Source: UKL13-3 sp964392775 (GTDB lineage: Bacteria; Bacteroidota; Bacteroidia; UKL13-3). From it: a DNA stretch of 64,000 bases. The notes under the pieces are model-generated. The model was not told where the DNA came from. It searched no databases and saw nothing but the letters and a program-made list of their open reading frames with translations. Made by a program: the position numbers and the translations under genes. The stretch covers positions 124,001 to 188,000 of the forward strand of contig CAYMRD010000002.1 in assembly GCA_964392775.1 (NCBI GenBank), given 5' to 3'. The stretch's first letter is position 1. Each line of letters begins with the position of its first letter. Shown here one piece after another: positions 9,104-17,785 of the stretch.

Positions 9104-10189
9104 TTATTCAACGTAAACCTTTAACTGAGAGATAACTTTCGCAGGATCCTCGTACTCATACTCTATCTTATCATTATCACTCACCTTACGAATACCTTCA
9201 AGAAGAATTCTTTCGCTTGCCGACACTCCGCTTTTGATAATATACAGATCAGGCAGTTCGGCAGCAATCATAATCTCTCTTTGTTTAACCACATTATCTT
9301 TACCCACCACAAACACATATCGCTTTTCCAAAATTTCAAACGTGGCTTTCTGAGGAATGATAATTGCGTTTTTAAGCGGTATCGACATTTGAATATTGCC
9401 GGTTTCACCATGGCGTAACAATCCTTTTGGATTCGGGAACGTTGCCCTGAAAGCAATATTTCCCGTTTCATTGTTAAAGTCGGCCTCAATGGTTTTTACT
9501 TCTCCTGTATGGTCAAACATTTCATTGTTAGCCATCAATAAACTCACGCTTTTTAAGTTTTCGGTTTTGATATCGCTTTTATAATCCAGATACTCAGCTT
9601 CCGGAACATTAAAGTACACCCACATCTGACTGTTGTCCGACAAGGTTGTTAATAAATCACCTTCGCTCACCAAACTTCCTACCCTTACCTGAAAATGATC
9701 CATGATACCATCAAATGGAGCTTTGACATCGGTGAATTGGAGATGCGTTTGAGCCAACAACAACTCAGCTTTCGCCTTATCGTATTTGGCTTTTGCCAAA
9801 GCCAGCTCGTTTGGCGATACCACATTGCTATCAGCAAGTTTTTTGGTATTCAGGTATTCTATCTCTGCAAAATCGGCTTCGGCTTTGGTTTTCTGCATTT
9901 CAGCCGTATAAATCAAAGGCATGATTTTGAACATGAGCTGTCCCTTTTTTACCAATTGTCCTTCGTCAACAAAAATCTTCTCGATATAGCCTTTTTCCAG
10001 TGCCCTGAGTTCAATATGTTGGATAGCATGAATTTGACAGACATAATCACGGGTGATTACCGTGTCTTTTTTCAATGGAGCAGTAACCAAAAACCTGGTT
10101 TCTTCCCCCTTGGTTTCGTGTTTTGATTCACAGCCTGTGCTGACCAATATGGCACACAAGCCTATAAGCATGAGTGTTCTCCTCATCAT
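9104..10189 (-). CDS. RND efflux periplasmic adaptor (membrane fusion protein), lipoprotein
   Basis: This 361-residue adaptor has a lipobox VSTGCES (Cys20), a lipoyl half-motif segment (GYIEKIFVDEGQLVKKGQLM), an alpha-helical hairpin (residues about 95-145), a second lipoyl half (VKAPFDGIMDHFQVRVG) and beta-barrel/membrane-proximal domains. It bridges the inner-membrane pump and outer-membrane channel encoded just downstream. It is the first gene of the tripartite operon on the minus strand. It is flanked on both sides by copies of the same palindromic repeat, which is unusual. Confidence 0.93.
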   Translation of the reverse strand: MMRRTLMLIGLCAILVSTGCESKHETKGEETRFLVTAPLKKDTVITRDYVCQIHAIQHIELRALEKGYIEKIFVDEGQLVKKGQLMFKIMPLIYTAEMQKTKAEADFAEIEYLNTKKLADSNVVSPNELALAKAKYDKAKAELLLAQTHLQFTDVKAPFDGIMDHFQVRVGSLVSEGDLLTTLSDNSQMWVYFNVPEAEYLDYKSDIKTENLKSVSLLMANNEMFDHTGEVKTIEADFNNETGNIAFRATFPNPKGLLRHGETGNIQMSIPLKNAIIIPQKATFEILEKRYVFVVGKDNVVKQREIMIAAELPDLYIIKSGVSASERILLEGIRKVSDNDKIEYEYEDPAKVISQLKVYVE

Positions 10190-10210
10190 AAGTTTTTAAA
10201 TAATTTGTAC

Positions 10211-10379
10211 TGACTATCGGGATATTGTCAATTAAACTTCTTCTATCCTCCGCACCCCCTAACCCTAAATGACATTGCCCTAAAGGGAGTTCCGCCCACA
10301 AGTCTTTTAGAAAGTGTGCGGCTGGTCCCCGCCAGGGGCAGGGGTGCGCGAGGGCAAGTTGACAATATCCCGATAATCA
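10211..10379. repeat. MITE-like palindromic repeat, copy 2, with near-perfect terminal inverted repeats
   Basis: This 169-bp element is bounded by 21-bp terminal inverted repeats that match at 20 positions; the core is TATCGGGATATTGTCAA on the left and its exact reverse complement on the right. The interior contains CTAAAGGGAGTTCCG, a small hairpin (CCCCGCC / GGGG region) and the block GTGCGCGAGGGCAAGTTGAC shared with copy 1. No ORF is present, which fits a non-autonomous miniature element. It lies between the small upstream gene and the efflux adaptor gene. The remaining bases of the 10190-10517 gap show no gene. Confidence 0.85.
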
Positions 10380-10517
10380 CTTAATGTGTAATTGATTTTG
10401 AAGACGCAAGCAAGGCTAACCATGCCCACTTACATCTTTGATGCGTTGCTGAACGCAGGAAAAAGAACTCACGAAAGCATATTTAGCCTGATTCGTGATT
10501 CCTGAATACGTTTTTGA

Positions 10518-10910
10518 TCAAATCCGCAATACCTGCAATGTGAGGTATTGATGTGATGAATGAAATGAGAAATCCTTACAAACCGAAATGACAGCATTCA
10601 GTTTATTATTGAGGTAACAGGTAAACACATCATAGAATATGTGTTTGGTAAAAAACAGTTTCGCTTTAAAACAACTCTTATCTACAAAGTCTTCTTCACA
10701 AATTTCAATTGCCTCTGATTTGTTATTTCTTACACTTTCAAAGGTACCGGAACGTCTTCCCCTTTTTTGGATTGCTGAATAGCCGGACTTGCTAAAATGG
10801 CCTTGGGAAATACCATTTGAAGATGCCAGACTTATATTAACGAATAAAACTCTAAAGACAAACGCAAAACAAACGAGGATTGCTGTATATGTTTTAGGGA
10901 TTCTTAACAT
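10518..10910 (-). CDS. Small membrane-anchored or secreted protein of unknown function upstream of an efflux operon
   Basis: I do not recognise a family. The 130-residue product has an N-terminal hydrophobic segment (TAILVCFAFVFRVLFVNISL) that could be a signal peptide or TM helix, followed by a basic stretch (QKRGRRSG) and a C-terminal part with several Phe and Cys residues. The gene is supported by a full consensus Bacteroidota promoter placed 20 nt upstream (TTG-N20-TACCTTTG). It lies on the same strand as the downstream RND efflux operon, about 330 bp away with a MITE-like repeat between them, so a link with the pump is possible but unproven. Confidence 0.68.
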   Translation of the reverse strand: MLRIPKTYTAILVCFAFVFRVLFVNISLASSNGISQGHFSKSGYSAIQKRGRRSGTFESVRNNKSEAIEICEEDFVDKSCFKAKLFFTKHIFYDVFTCYLNNKLNAVISVCKDFSFHSSHQYLTLQVLRI

Positions 10911-10930
10911 TGAATATCAAATTGGCGGGG

Positions 10931-10961
10931 CAAAGGTATTTTAATACCAATATAAACACAA
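10931..10961 (-). promoter_or_regulatory. Full Bacteroidota promoter (TTG-N20-TACCTTTG) of the 10518-10910 gene
   Basis: On the minus strand a TTG at 10961-10959 is followed after exactly 20 nt by TACCTTTG (10938-10931), matching the -33/-7 consensus in spacing and sequence. Predicted transcription starts about 17 nt before the ATG at 10910. Confidence 0.75.
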
Positions 10962-11239
10962 CTAAAAATAAAATGATCCGTTTTGAGTCAACAATATTTT
11001 AACCGCAGCGTTCACAGCGAAAGACCGCAGCGAAGTGCTGCGGTTAAGCCACATAACAGATTTAACATTTAAAGATGTACTTGCCTAAAGCAGAGTCATT
11101 TTAAATTAAACACCTCTTATCCCCCCCTGTTTTTAAAAGCAGAATACTTGATTTACAGTTTGAAATTCCTTCGTTTTTTTTATACATTCGTTAGCCGATA
11201 CATCTTATTTTTTCACTTTATTAAATCAATTCTTTAACC
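10962..11239 (+). other. Intergenic region upstream of the beta-helix protein, with a hairpin
   Basis: No gene is seen here. A stem AACCGCAGC (11001-11009) / GCTGCGGTT (11037-11045) forms a hairpin that also contains a second GACCGCAGCG block. A 7/8 match to the -7 element (TACATTCG at 11183-11190) lies about 50 bp before the downstream ATG and is a plausible promoter for it. Confidence 0.5.
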
Positions 11240-14200
11240 ATGAAAAAAATCTTACGACTACACCTTCTATCGCTTTTAGTAATCTTATTTGCTTTTCGAA
11301 CAACTGCACAGATTAATATCTTGTCTACTGCCGGAGCCGGCTTTGGTTCTTACACCACTCTTAAAGAAACGTTCGACAGTATCAACAGCGGCTATTTTCA
11401 GGGAGACATCACAATTGATATTGCCGGCAGCACCACCGAAACAGCCCCTCCGATGTTAAATGCCGATGGGTATGGACTGGCTGCTTATACCTCCATATAC
11501 ATTACGAATTCAGGCTTTAACGATACTATATCAGGCACAATGGCTCCCACTACTTGTACCGGTTCCATTTCGGGTACCACACTTACCGTAACAGCAATAA
11601 CCACAGGCACACTAAAAGTTGGACAAATGATTTCAGGAGCCGGAACCAGTGTTAAACCAGGTACGATTATTACCGCACTGGGAACAGGAACCGGAGGAAC
11701 AGGAACGTACACGGTTAATGCAACCCAAACCGTTAACCTTACAACAATAACAGGTGCAAGCAATTTCATAACCTTAAACGGAGCCAGCAATGTAGAATTT
11801 GACGGACGTATTGGACAAATAGGCAGCTCCGGATCGTTAACCTTTATCAATAAGGCTACCACAAACACGGCAAGCACCATTTTATTTATTAACGATGCCA
11901 GCAATAATACTTTAAGCTATTGCAATGTTGCCGGATCCAGTACAACAAACGCTACCGGAGCCATTGTAATTGGTGTTACCACCGGAACAACCGGTAACGA
12001 TAATAATGTGATTGATCATTGTAATATTTCTGATGCCCCTAACGGAACCCCACAACACTGTATCAATGCAGTAGGTTCAACCACCACTACTGCTACTTAT
12101 AACGACAACTGTACCGTTTCCAACTGTAATATTTATAATTTTTTTGCCACCGCTGCCGGTGGAACAAGAGGATTGAATATTGGAGTAGGAAACAATGGCT
12201 GGACAATAACAGGAAACAGCTTCTATCAAACTGCCACCCGAACTGGTCTGACTTCGGTGTTTCAGTTCTTGTCTATTGCACCTATCAACAATACTACGGC
12301 ATTTACCATCACCGGTAATTATTTTGGAGGAACAGAACCACAGTGTGGCGGAACCCCGCTAACTGTAAGTGGAACAGGCACAGGATCTGAAATCCGAAGT
12401 GTTATCTTTGCAACATCTGCAAGTATACAAAACAGTTTTCAGGGAAATGTATTTCAAAACATGACCATCAGCGTGGGTTATAATGCCACTGCGAATGTAG
12501 AGTGTCTTTTGCAATCCAATACCAGTTCTATTGATATCGGTAGCGTTACACCCAATATTTTTGGAGATTCTACCGGGCAAACTTCAATCACAATTTCTAC
12601 AGGAAACAATGCTTCCTTTTCAGCTATGGCACTCGCACACGGAGGGCCAACCAACTGTATCGTTAAAAACAATGTGATTTCCGGTATCAAACTGACTCAG
12701 GGTAACTCATTGCGTGGAATACAAATCGGTAATAGTTCCGGAGGAAATAACTATGCTATTAATTCATATATCGGAAACAATACGATTGGATCTGTTTGGG
12801 GAACAGGGTCTTTATCAGCTACCGGAAGTGCAACCATATATGGTGTGTATTACAACACAGGTGCTGCCACTACTGCTTTACAAACAATTGAATACAATCA
12901 TATAAACACCTTACAGGCGAATACAGGAGCCATTATGGGTATAAGCGCAACTACAACTACCGCCAGGTTTTCGGTTAGAGGCAATACGCTTTCACGCTTT
13001 GCAACCGCCTCAACCACTACCAATAACACCATTGTAGGTATAAACTATTCATGTACTGTGGCAGGAGATACCGTTTCGAATAATACCCTGACAAACTTTT
13101 TATGTACAGCAGCTTCTGCTGCAACCACCATAAGAGGTATTGCCTATACCGGGGCTACAACCGGATCGAACTGGATTAGCAATAACCTGATGTACGGATT
13201 TGAGATGAAAACCTCTGGATTGGGTGCATTGTACGGCATCACCATTACCGGAGGTTTATATACCGTAGCCAATAATGTTATATCATTGGGCCGCGACACC
13301 GCCTACAACTCCATCTCTAACCCGTATGATATCAGGGGAATTTACCCAACCGCAGCCACCAACGGAAGCGCCTTTTATTACAATTCGGTTTTGATTACAG
13401 GAGATGCTGTTGCTGCCAATACAACTTCTACTTATGCGTTGTACAGTGGGATTACCACTTCGGGAGCTGTAGGTGTTACTTTCAAGAACAACTCATGGTA
13501 TAATGAGCGCAACTATCAAGCGCCCCCAACAGGTACAATCAGAAATTATGCTGCCTATTATACCGGCTCATTGAGCAGCGGTGCTATTACAGGGTTAACT
13601 TCGGATTATAACTTATTCTCGGATCAAAGCACAAATGCCAGTGGCGCTGCAATTTTGACTTCTGCCGGCCCTGTCAGCTATGATAATCTTTCAGACTGGC
13701 AAACGATTGCAACACTAACTGATATCACAAGTATATATGGCAATCCATTCTATACGTCATTTATAGACCTGGCACCTCAGTTCGGTTCTCCATTATATTA
13801 CGCAGGCACCCCGGTTGCTTCTGTTCCTCTCGACTATCTTGGCTTAACAAGAGGTAATCCACCAACAATTGGTGCAGGAGAAACAAGTCAATCGCTTACT
13901 CCTCTACCTGTTCAATTGGTTTATTTCACTGCAACCAAACAATCAGAAAACATCCAACTAGCCTGGATGACAGCAAGCGAATTGAATAACGCTTATTTTA
14001 TGGTACAGCGATCAACTGATGGCAGAAACTTTGAAACCATTGCCAAAGTAAAAGGAAAAGGTACAACCCTTTCTACTTCTTCTTATTCATATTTGGATAC
14101 CAAAACTAGTTCTGCTCCTGTACTGTATTACCGCCTTGTTCAGGTTGATTTCGACAATCACCAAGAATTGAGCAACATTGTAACAATTGTAAACTCGCAG

Positions 14201-14470
14201 TCGAGCAACAAACAACTAACGCTACAAACATTCCCTAATCCTTTTACCGACAATGTAAATGTTGTAATCAATGCTCAACAAACGATACAGGCACAAATCC
14301 TGATAACAGATTTATTAGGAAACCTGATTTCGGAGCAAACGATTCAACTTGAAGCCGGGAATAATCAGGTGCTGTTAAACAACCTGAATGGTGCACACTT
14401 ATCAGGTATTTACTTCATAAAAGTTATCACCCCGTCAGAAACAACCACCCAACGTATTCTCAAACTATAA
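11240..14470 (+). CDS. Large secreted beta-helix protein with T9SS type A sorting domain
   Basis: The 1076-residue product has a signal peptide (cleavage after TTAQ, residue 24), many short repeats of the right-handed parallel beta-helix type rich in N, T, G and S (residues about 25-880), a fibronectin-like or linker region (LAWMTASELNNAYFMVQRST, about 900-990) and a C-terminal sorting domain starting TFPNPFTDNVNVVI and ending TTTQRILKL. Such proteins are exported by T9SS and anchored or released as surface adhesins or glycan-active proteins; no catalytic residues can be identified. Residues about 105-172 form a separate Gly/Thr-rich module resembling those of phage tail and surface proteins. 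It is monocistronic and ends in a strong terminator. Confidence 0.9.
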   Translation: MKKILRLHLLSLLVILFAFRTTAQINILSTAGAGFGSYTTLKETFDSINSGYFQGDITIDIAGSTTETAPPMLNADGYGLAAYTSIYITNSGFNDTISGTMAPTTCTGSISGTTLTVTAITTGTLKVGQMISGAGTSVKPGTIITALGTGTGGTGTYTVNATQTVNLTTITGASNFITLNGASNVEFDGRIGQIGSSGSLTFINKATTNTASTILFINDASNNTLSYCNVAGSSTTNATGAIVIGVTTGTTGNDNNVIDHCNISDAPNGTPQHCINAVGSTTTTATYNDNCTVSNCNIYNFFATAAGGTRGLNIGVGNNGWTITGNSFYQTATRTGLTSVFQFLSIAPINNTTAFTITGNYFGGTEPQCGGTPLTVSGTGTGSEIRSVIFATSASIQNSFQGNVFQNMTISVGYNATANVECLLQSNTSSIDIGSVTPNIFGDSTGQTSITISTGNNASFSAMALAHGGPTNCIVKNNVISGIKLTQGNSLRGIQIGNSSGGNNYAINSYIGNNTIGSVWGTGSLSATGSATIYGVYYNTGAATTALQTIEYNHINTLQANTGAIMGISATTTTARFSVRGNTLSRFATASTTTNNTIVGINYSCTVAGDTVSNNTLTNFLCTAASAATTIRGIAYTGATTGSNWISNNLMYGFEMKTSGLGALYGITITGGLYTVANNVISLGRDTAYNSISNPYDIRGIYPTAATNGSAFYYNSVLITGDAVAANTTSTYALYSGITTSGAVGVTFKNNSWYNERNYQAPPTGTIRNYAAYYTGSLSSGAITGLTSDYNLFSDQSTNASGAAILTSAGPVSYDNLSDWQTIATLTDITSIYGNPFYTSFIDLAPQFGSPLYYAGTPVASVPLDYLGLTRGNPPTIGAGETSQSLTPLPVQLVYFTATKQSENIQLAWMTASELNNAYFMVQRSTDGRNFETIAKVKGKGTTLSTSSYSYLDTKTSSAPVLYYRLVQVDFDNHQELSNIVTIVNSQSSNKQLTLQTFPNPFTDNVNVVINAQQTIQAQILITDLLGNLISEQTIQLEAGNNQVLLNNLNGAHLSGIYFIKVITPSETTTQRILKL

Positions 14471-14499
14471 ATAAATATCTTAAAAGACCCGGAATATTC

Positions 14500-14534
14500 A
14501 TAAGGCCGTCAATAATTGACGGCCTTATTTTTTT
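14500..14534 (+). terminator. Intrinsic terminator after the beta-helix protein gene
   Basis: A perfect 13-bp stem ATAAGGCCGTCAA / TTGACGGCCTTAT around a 3-nt loop is followed by a run of T residues, 30 nt after the stop codon. The bases from here to 14718 show no gene. Confidence 0.95.
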
Positions 14535-14718
14535 GCTATATCTCAACTTCCATTTACCATACTGCAAACAATACTCGTATCAACCGGCCTGCGGCATTTA
14601 GCACTACCACCAGCAATATAAATGATACTATTGAAGAGAATTGAATTTGAACCCATCAGAGCAGATGAATCCACAGGAAAACGGTTTCCCTTCTTTACCA
14701 GCCCCCGAACCGGACTAA

Positions 14719-15510
14719 CTATTGATCTTCAAACAACACATACTGTACATACATCGTATACACTCCCGGCTGCACATATACGCCAGCACCCTTTTGTACA
14801 TCTACACGTTGCTGAATCTGACCTGTTGCATCAAATGCCATTGGAAACACAACCGGCAATCCGGGAACAATCCGATAATCAATACTGTAATAATAGCTAT
14901 TTCCGGCAGTACCCGGATTCAAATAGCTTCCACCCGCAACTCCATCCGTTCCAAGTCCCAAAGCGCCTGAGTGACCGGCTATATACTTGTGCATTGCAGA
15001 TGGAGGCGCCCCCGCTCCCGATGGATCGACATAAATTGAATTGGAACCTGCCGGACTTGCTATGGGAGGAAACGGAGCGCTGTAATCTTTAAACATACCG
15101 GTGGCTGATGTTGCAGATGGATTGGGGTTAGACTGATGCAACTCCAAGGCACTCAATGGAATTTGATTGGTGGTATTAGCACCCGCTTGTCCGTATACCA
15201 TTTGCTGATCCCAATAACCCTCCCCCACATTTCCACTGGATTTAGCAACCGCATATAAGTCCCAGCTGACCGTTGCATTCACCTTAAGACTGGTAGCACC
15301 ATAGAGCGTAACCCCGGATTGATAGTCGGAAAGCTGATCAAAATCGAATGTAATAGTGGAAGGAGAAGTTGTTTGTAACTGCAATACAGGCAACATATCG
15401 AGCGTAACCGTAACATCTGATTCTGACTTCAACTGAGCAAGTGCCGGAAATCTCATGCCACCCGCCAATAAACCAATCAATATGTAATTATAATACTTCA
15501 CTGCCGTCAA
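14719..15510 (-). CDS. Secreted protein of unknown function
   Basis: This protein of about 263 residues has an N-terminal hydrophobic signal (ILIGLLAGGMRFPALAQ, cleavage near residue 25). The mature part is beta-rich and Gly/Ser/Thr/Pro-rich, with segments such as DVTVTLDMLPVLQLQTT and VSWDLYAVAKSSG. No enzyme motif or sorting domain is visible; the short C-terminus ends QYVLFEDQ. The pattern resembles small surface or pilus-like beta-sandwich proteins, but the family is not recognised. The annotated start is TTG; a GTG three codons in (15501) is an alternative. It lies alone between the beta-helix gene and the tRNA. Confidence 0.7.
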   Translation of the reverse strand: MTAVKYYNYILIGLLAGGMRFPALAQLKSESDVTVTLDMLPVLQLQTTSPSTITFDFDQLSDYQSGVTLYGATSLKVNATVSWDLYAVAKSSGNVGEGYWDQQMVYGQAGANTTNQIPLSALELHQSNPNPSATSATGMFKDYSAPFPPIASPAGSNSIYVDPSGAGAPPSAMHKYIAGHSGALGLGTDGVAGGSYLNPGTAGNSYYYSIDYRIVPGLPVVFPMAFDATGQIQQRVDVQKGAGVYVQPGVYTMYVQYVLFEDQ

Positions 15511-15537
15511 ATAAGCTGACCTTCAATAACTGAGCAG

Positions 15538-15545
15538 CAAAGCTA
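15538..15545 (-). promoter_or_regulatory. -7 box (TAGCTTTG) upstream of the secreted protein gene
   Basis: An exact TAnnTTTG match on the minus strand predicts transcription starting near 15534, giving a 24-33 nt leader depending on whether the TTG or GTG start is used. Confidence 0.5.
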
Positions 15546-15740
15546 GAATATTCACCAGTTTTTTTGCTCATCCGGGCACATGTTTTATACAACCGGCAAC
15601 AGGCTAATACCAATCACTGCGAATCAAAAACCAATACCACTTATCTTCAACCCAAAAGTAAATATTCACAAAATTTAAAAAGGATTCAATACCGGGTCAT
15701 TTATGATGAACAAGCTCCAAAACCCTCCACCAACGGGCAT

Positions 15741-15770
15741 AAAAAAGGCCTTACATCTGCAAGGCCTTAT
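15741..15770 (-). terminator. Terminator of the tRNA-Ser gene
   Basis: Read on the minus strand, two AAGGCCTT blocks (15768-15761 and 15752-15745) pair around an 8-nt loop and are followed by a T tract, directly after the tRNA 3' end. Confidence 0.85.
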
Positions 15771-15773
15771 TGG

Positions 15774-15861
15774 TGGCGGAGAGTGAGGGATTCGAACCCC
15801 CGGTCCTGTAACAGACAACAGTTTTCAAGACTGCCGCAATCGACCACTCTGCCAACTCTCC
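15774..15861 (-). tRNA. tRNA-Ser (anticodon TGA)
   Basis: Read on the minus strand the 88-nt gene has a 7-bp acceptor stem (GGAGAGT / ACTCTCC), a D-arm containing GGCAGAGTGGTCGATTGCGG, an anticodon loop CTTGAAA with anticodon TGA, a long variable arm typical of class II tRNAs, a T-arm GGTTCGAATCC, discriminator G and an encoded CCA end. It is flanked by its own consensus promoter and terminator, so it is a single-gene transcription unit. Confidence 0.96.
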
Positions 15862-15865
15862 GGTG

Positions 15866-15896
15866 CAAAAGTAAGTTTCCGGATCATTAAAGCAAA
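15866..15896 (-). promoter_or_regulatory. Consensus promoter (TTTG-N19-TACTTTTG) of tRNA-Ser
   Basis: On the minus strand TTTG (15896-15893) and TACTTTTG (15873-15866) are separated by exactly 19 nt, a textbook Bacteroidota primary sigma factor promoter. The -7 box ends 4 nt before the mature tRNA 5' end, implying a very short 5' leader. Confidence 0.85.
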
Positions 15897-15949
15897 AAAA
15901 TATTAAGAAAAATCTTTGTAAACAGGCTTCACACCTGATAATCAGATAA

Positions 15950-16687
15950 TCAATTCAAACGAATAAGTTCGTTTGCTTTCTGAGTTAGTTTTTCTTCCAA
16001 ACGAATGGCTCGTGGAATCAGCATATCCTCTTCAATAAGGCTGTGTGCCTTCAAATCACTTTCAAAACTTTTGAGTTCATGCATCAATACTTTGTAGGCA
16101 AGATGATCATCTTTCGACACCTCATAATTATTGAGGAGCTTACGGATATTGTGCATATCGTCATCATCATGGTGATGTTTCATGATAAAATCACCCATCG
16201 AAAAATCTTTAAGCTCCAGCCACAATGAATTGTTAAAGGTTACGGTGAACTTCTCCAGCTTTTTGATGTAAACAAATACCACTTCGTTTTCGTAGCGGAT
16301 ATGACGCAAAAAGTCCTGTTTGAAGGTTCCGAAAATTTTATCGAGCAATAACAACTGAGGATAGAGTTTATGAAAAGCCAATGCCGTTTGTTGTATATGG
16401 TGCTCAATAACAGGCAACATCCGCTGCGAATAATGATGATGCGTTTCTTTGAGGTGGTTGCACATTTCGGCAGGCGACATGCGCTGCAGGCGGTCAAAGC
16501 TGTACCTCTTGCGATTGTTTAGCTGCTGCAACGCTTCATGCACATTGCTCATATTGATATTTTTGATACGACACACATCTCCCAGTGTTTCTTCCAGATA
16601 ATCAAATGCATCAATGCCACACCAGTGCAATACCGATGCGTATGAATGATTCTCTTCCAGCAATTCGTACAAACTTTTATCAATCAT
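15950..16687 (-). CDS. RIC-type iron-sulfur cluster repair protein: DUF542 plus hemerythrin-like domain
   Basis: The product (245 residues from the chosen start MIDKSLYELL) has an N-terminal DUF542/ScdA-like domain with the conserved Cys segment HSYASVLHWCGIDAF and a hemerythrin HHE domain with His- and Glu-rich helices (KETHHHYSQ, EHHIQQT, RHIRYENEVVF, KHHHDDDDMH, HSLIEED). RIC proteins (YtfE/ScdA) carry a di-iron site and repair Fe-S clusters damaged by nitric oxide or oxidants. A possible start 12 codons upstream is rejected because it lies before the TACATTTG promoter box at 16695-16702. The gene is divergent from trpS. Confidence 0.88.
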   Translation of the reverse strand: MIDKSLYELLEENHSYASVLHWCGIDAFDYLEETLGDVCRIKNINMSNVHEALQQLNNRKRYSFDRLQRMSPAEMCNHLKETHHHYSQRMLPVIEHHIQQTALAFHKLYPQLLLLDKIFGTFKQDFLRHIRYENEVVFVYIKKLEKFTVTFNNSLWLELKDFSMGDFIMKHHHDDDDMHNIRKLLNNYEVSKDDHLAYKVLMHELKSFESDLKAHSLIEEDMLIPRAIRLEEKLTQKANELIRLN

Positions 16688-16694
16688 AAGAAAA

Positions 16695-16702
16695 CAAATG
16701 TA
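16695..16702 (-). promoter_or_regulatory. -7 box (TACATTTG) of the RIC gene
   Basis: An exact TAnnTTTG match on the minus strand ends 7 nt before the ATG at 16687, which fixes the internal ATG as the start and predicts a leader of only a few nucleotides. Confidence 0.6.
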
Positions 16703-16757
16703 TGAGATGGCGCCCGAAAACAAAAGGGAATATTGGAAAAATTAACGGTGAAAATCG

Positions 16758-16765
16758 TAACATTG
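16758..16765 (+). promoter_or_regulatory. Probable -7 box (TAACATTG) of trpS
   Basis: A 7/8 match to TAnnTTTG ends 6 nt before the ATG at 16772. It lies downstream of the upstream in-frame TTG (16733), supporting the internal ATG pair as the real start. Confidence 0.45.
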
Positions 16766-16774
16766 CTGCTTATG

Positions 16775-17779
16775 ATGAGTAAAGAAATTGTTGTAAGCGG
16801 CATACGCCCTACCGGTAACCTGCATCTGGGGAACTACATGGGAGCCGTGCGTAATTTTACAAAAATGCAGCACGAGTATTCGTGTTACTTCTTTATTGCC
16901 GATTACCATTCACTTACAACACATCCCAATCCAGCAGATTTACACGCCAACGTTAAAACCGTACTGGCCGAATACCTGGCCTGTGGCCTGGATCCGGATG
17001 CCTGCACCTTATACATACAAAGCGACCTGCCTCAAATTCCAGAATTGTATATGCTGCTCAATATGCATGCTTATAAAGGAGAGCTGGAACGGGTAGCCTC
17101 GTTTAAAGAAAAAGCCCGTACCCAACCCAATAATATCAATGCAGGATTGCTCACTTACCCGGTTTTGATGGCGGCTGATATCATCATCCATAAAGCCACC
17201 AAAGTGCCGGTGGGCAAGGATCAGGAGCAACATCTGGAGATGGCCCGTACCTTCGGAAACCGTTTCAACCGTATTTACCAAACCGAAATTTTCCCTGAAC
17301 CTTATGCCTTTAACTATGGAACCGAACTGGTAAAGATCCCCGGATTGCAAGGAGGTGGTAAGATGAGCAAAAGTGATGGTGATAATAATGTAATCGCTCT
17401 GGCTGATAGTCCGGAAGTAATTCGCAAAAAGATGAGCCGCGCAGTGAGCGATACCGGACCAACTGAATCGAACTCCACTCCTTCTCAACCGGTTCAAAAC
17501 CTGTTTGATTTGATGAAGACGGTTTCTTCGGCTGATACCCTGGCTTTCTTTACCGAAGCGCATGCCAATTGCAGCATCCGCTATGGTGACCTAAAAAAAC
17601 AGCTGGCCGAAGACATGATTACCTTCCTCACTCCGATTCGCGAACGTATCACTGATTTGCACAATAATACCGAATATCTGGCCAAGGTAGCCCACACAGG
17701 AGTAGAAAAAGCAGCAGAAAGTGCCAACCGAACATTGGCTGAATGCCGCTCGGCTATCGGATTTAAAAAATTCTACTAA
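16775..17779 (+). CDS. trpS: Tryptophan--tRNA ligase
   Basis: This class I aminoacyl-tRNA synthetase charges tRNA-Trp. The HIGH-type motif reads HLGNYMGA within SGIRPTGNLHLGN, and the KMSKS motif is intact in GGGKMSKSDGDN. The length from MSKEIVVSG is 334 residues, as in other bacterial TrpRS; a tandem ATG at 16772 is equally possible. The longer TTG-initiated frame would add 14 unconserved residues and start upstream of the likely promoter. It is divergent from the RIC gene and precedes, but probably does not share a transcript with, the second efflux operon. Confidence 0.97.
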   Translation: MSKEIVVSGIRPTGNLHLGNYMGAVRNFTKMQHEYSCYFFIADYHSLTTHPNPADLHANVKTVLAEYLACGLDPDACTLYIQSDLPQIPELYMLLNMHAYKGELERVASFKEKARTQPNNINAGLLTYPVLMAADIIIHKATKVPVGKDQEQHLEMARTFGNRFNRIYQTEIFPEPYAFNYGTELVKIPGLQGGGKMSKSDGDNNVIALADSPEVIRKKMSRAVSDTGPTESNSTPSQPVQNLFDLMKTVSSADTLAFFTEAHANCSIRYGDLKKQLAEDMITFLTPIRERITDLHNNTEYLAKVAHTGVEKAAESANRTLAECRSAIGFKKFY

Positions 17780-17785
17780 AACCTG

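Noticed and set aside
15564..15890. Reading frame of 108 codons on the plus strand
   Set aside because: It runs antisense through the tRNA-Ser gene, its promoter and terminator.
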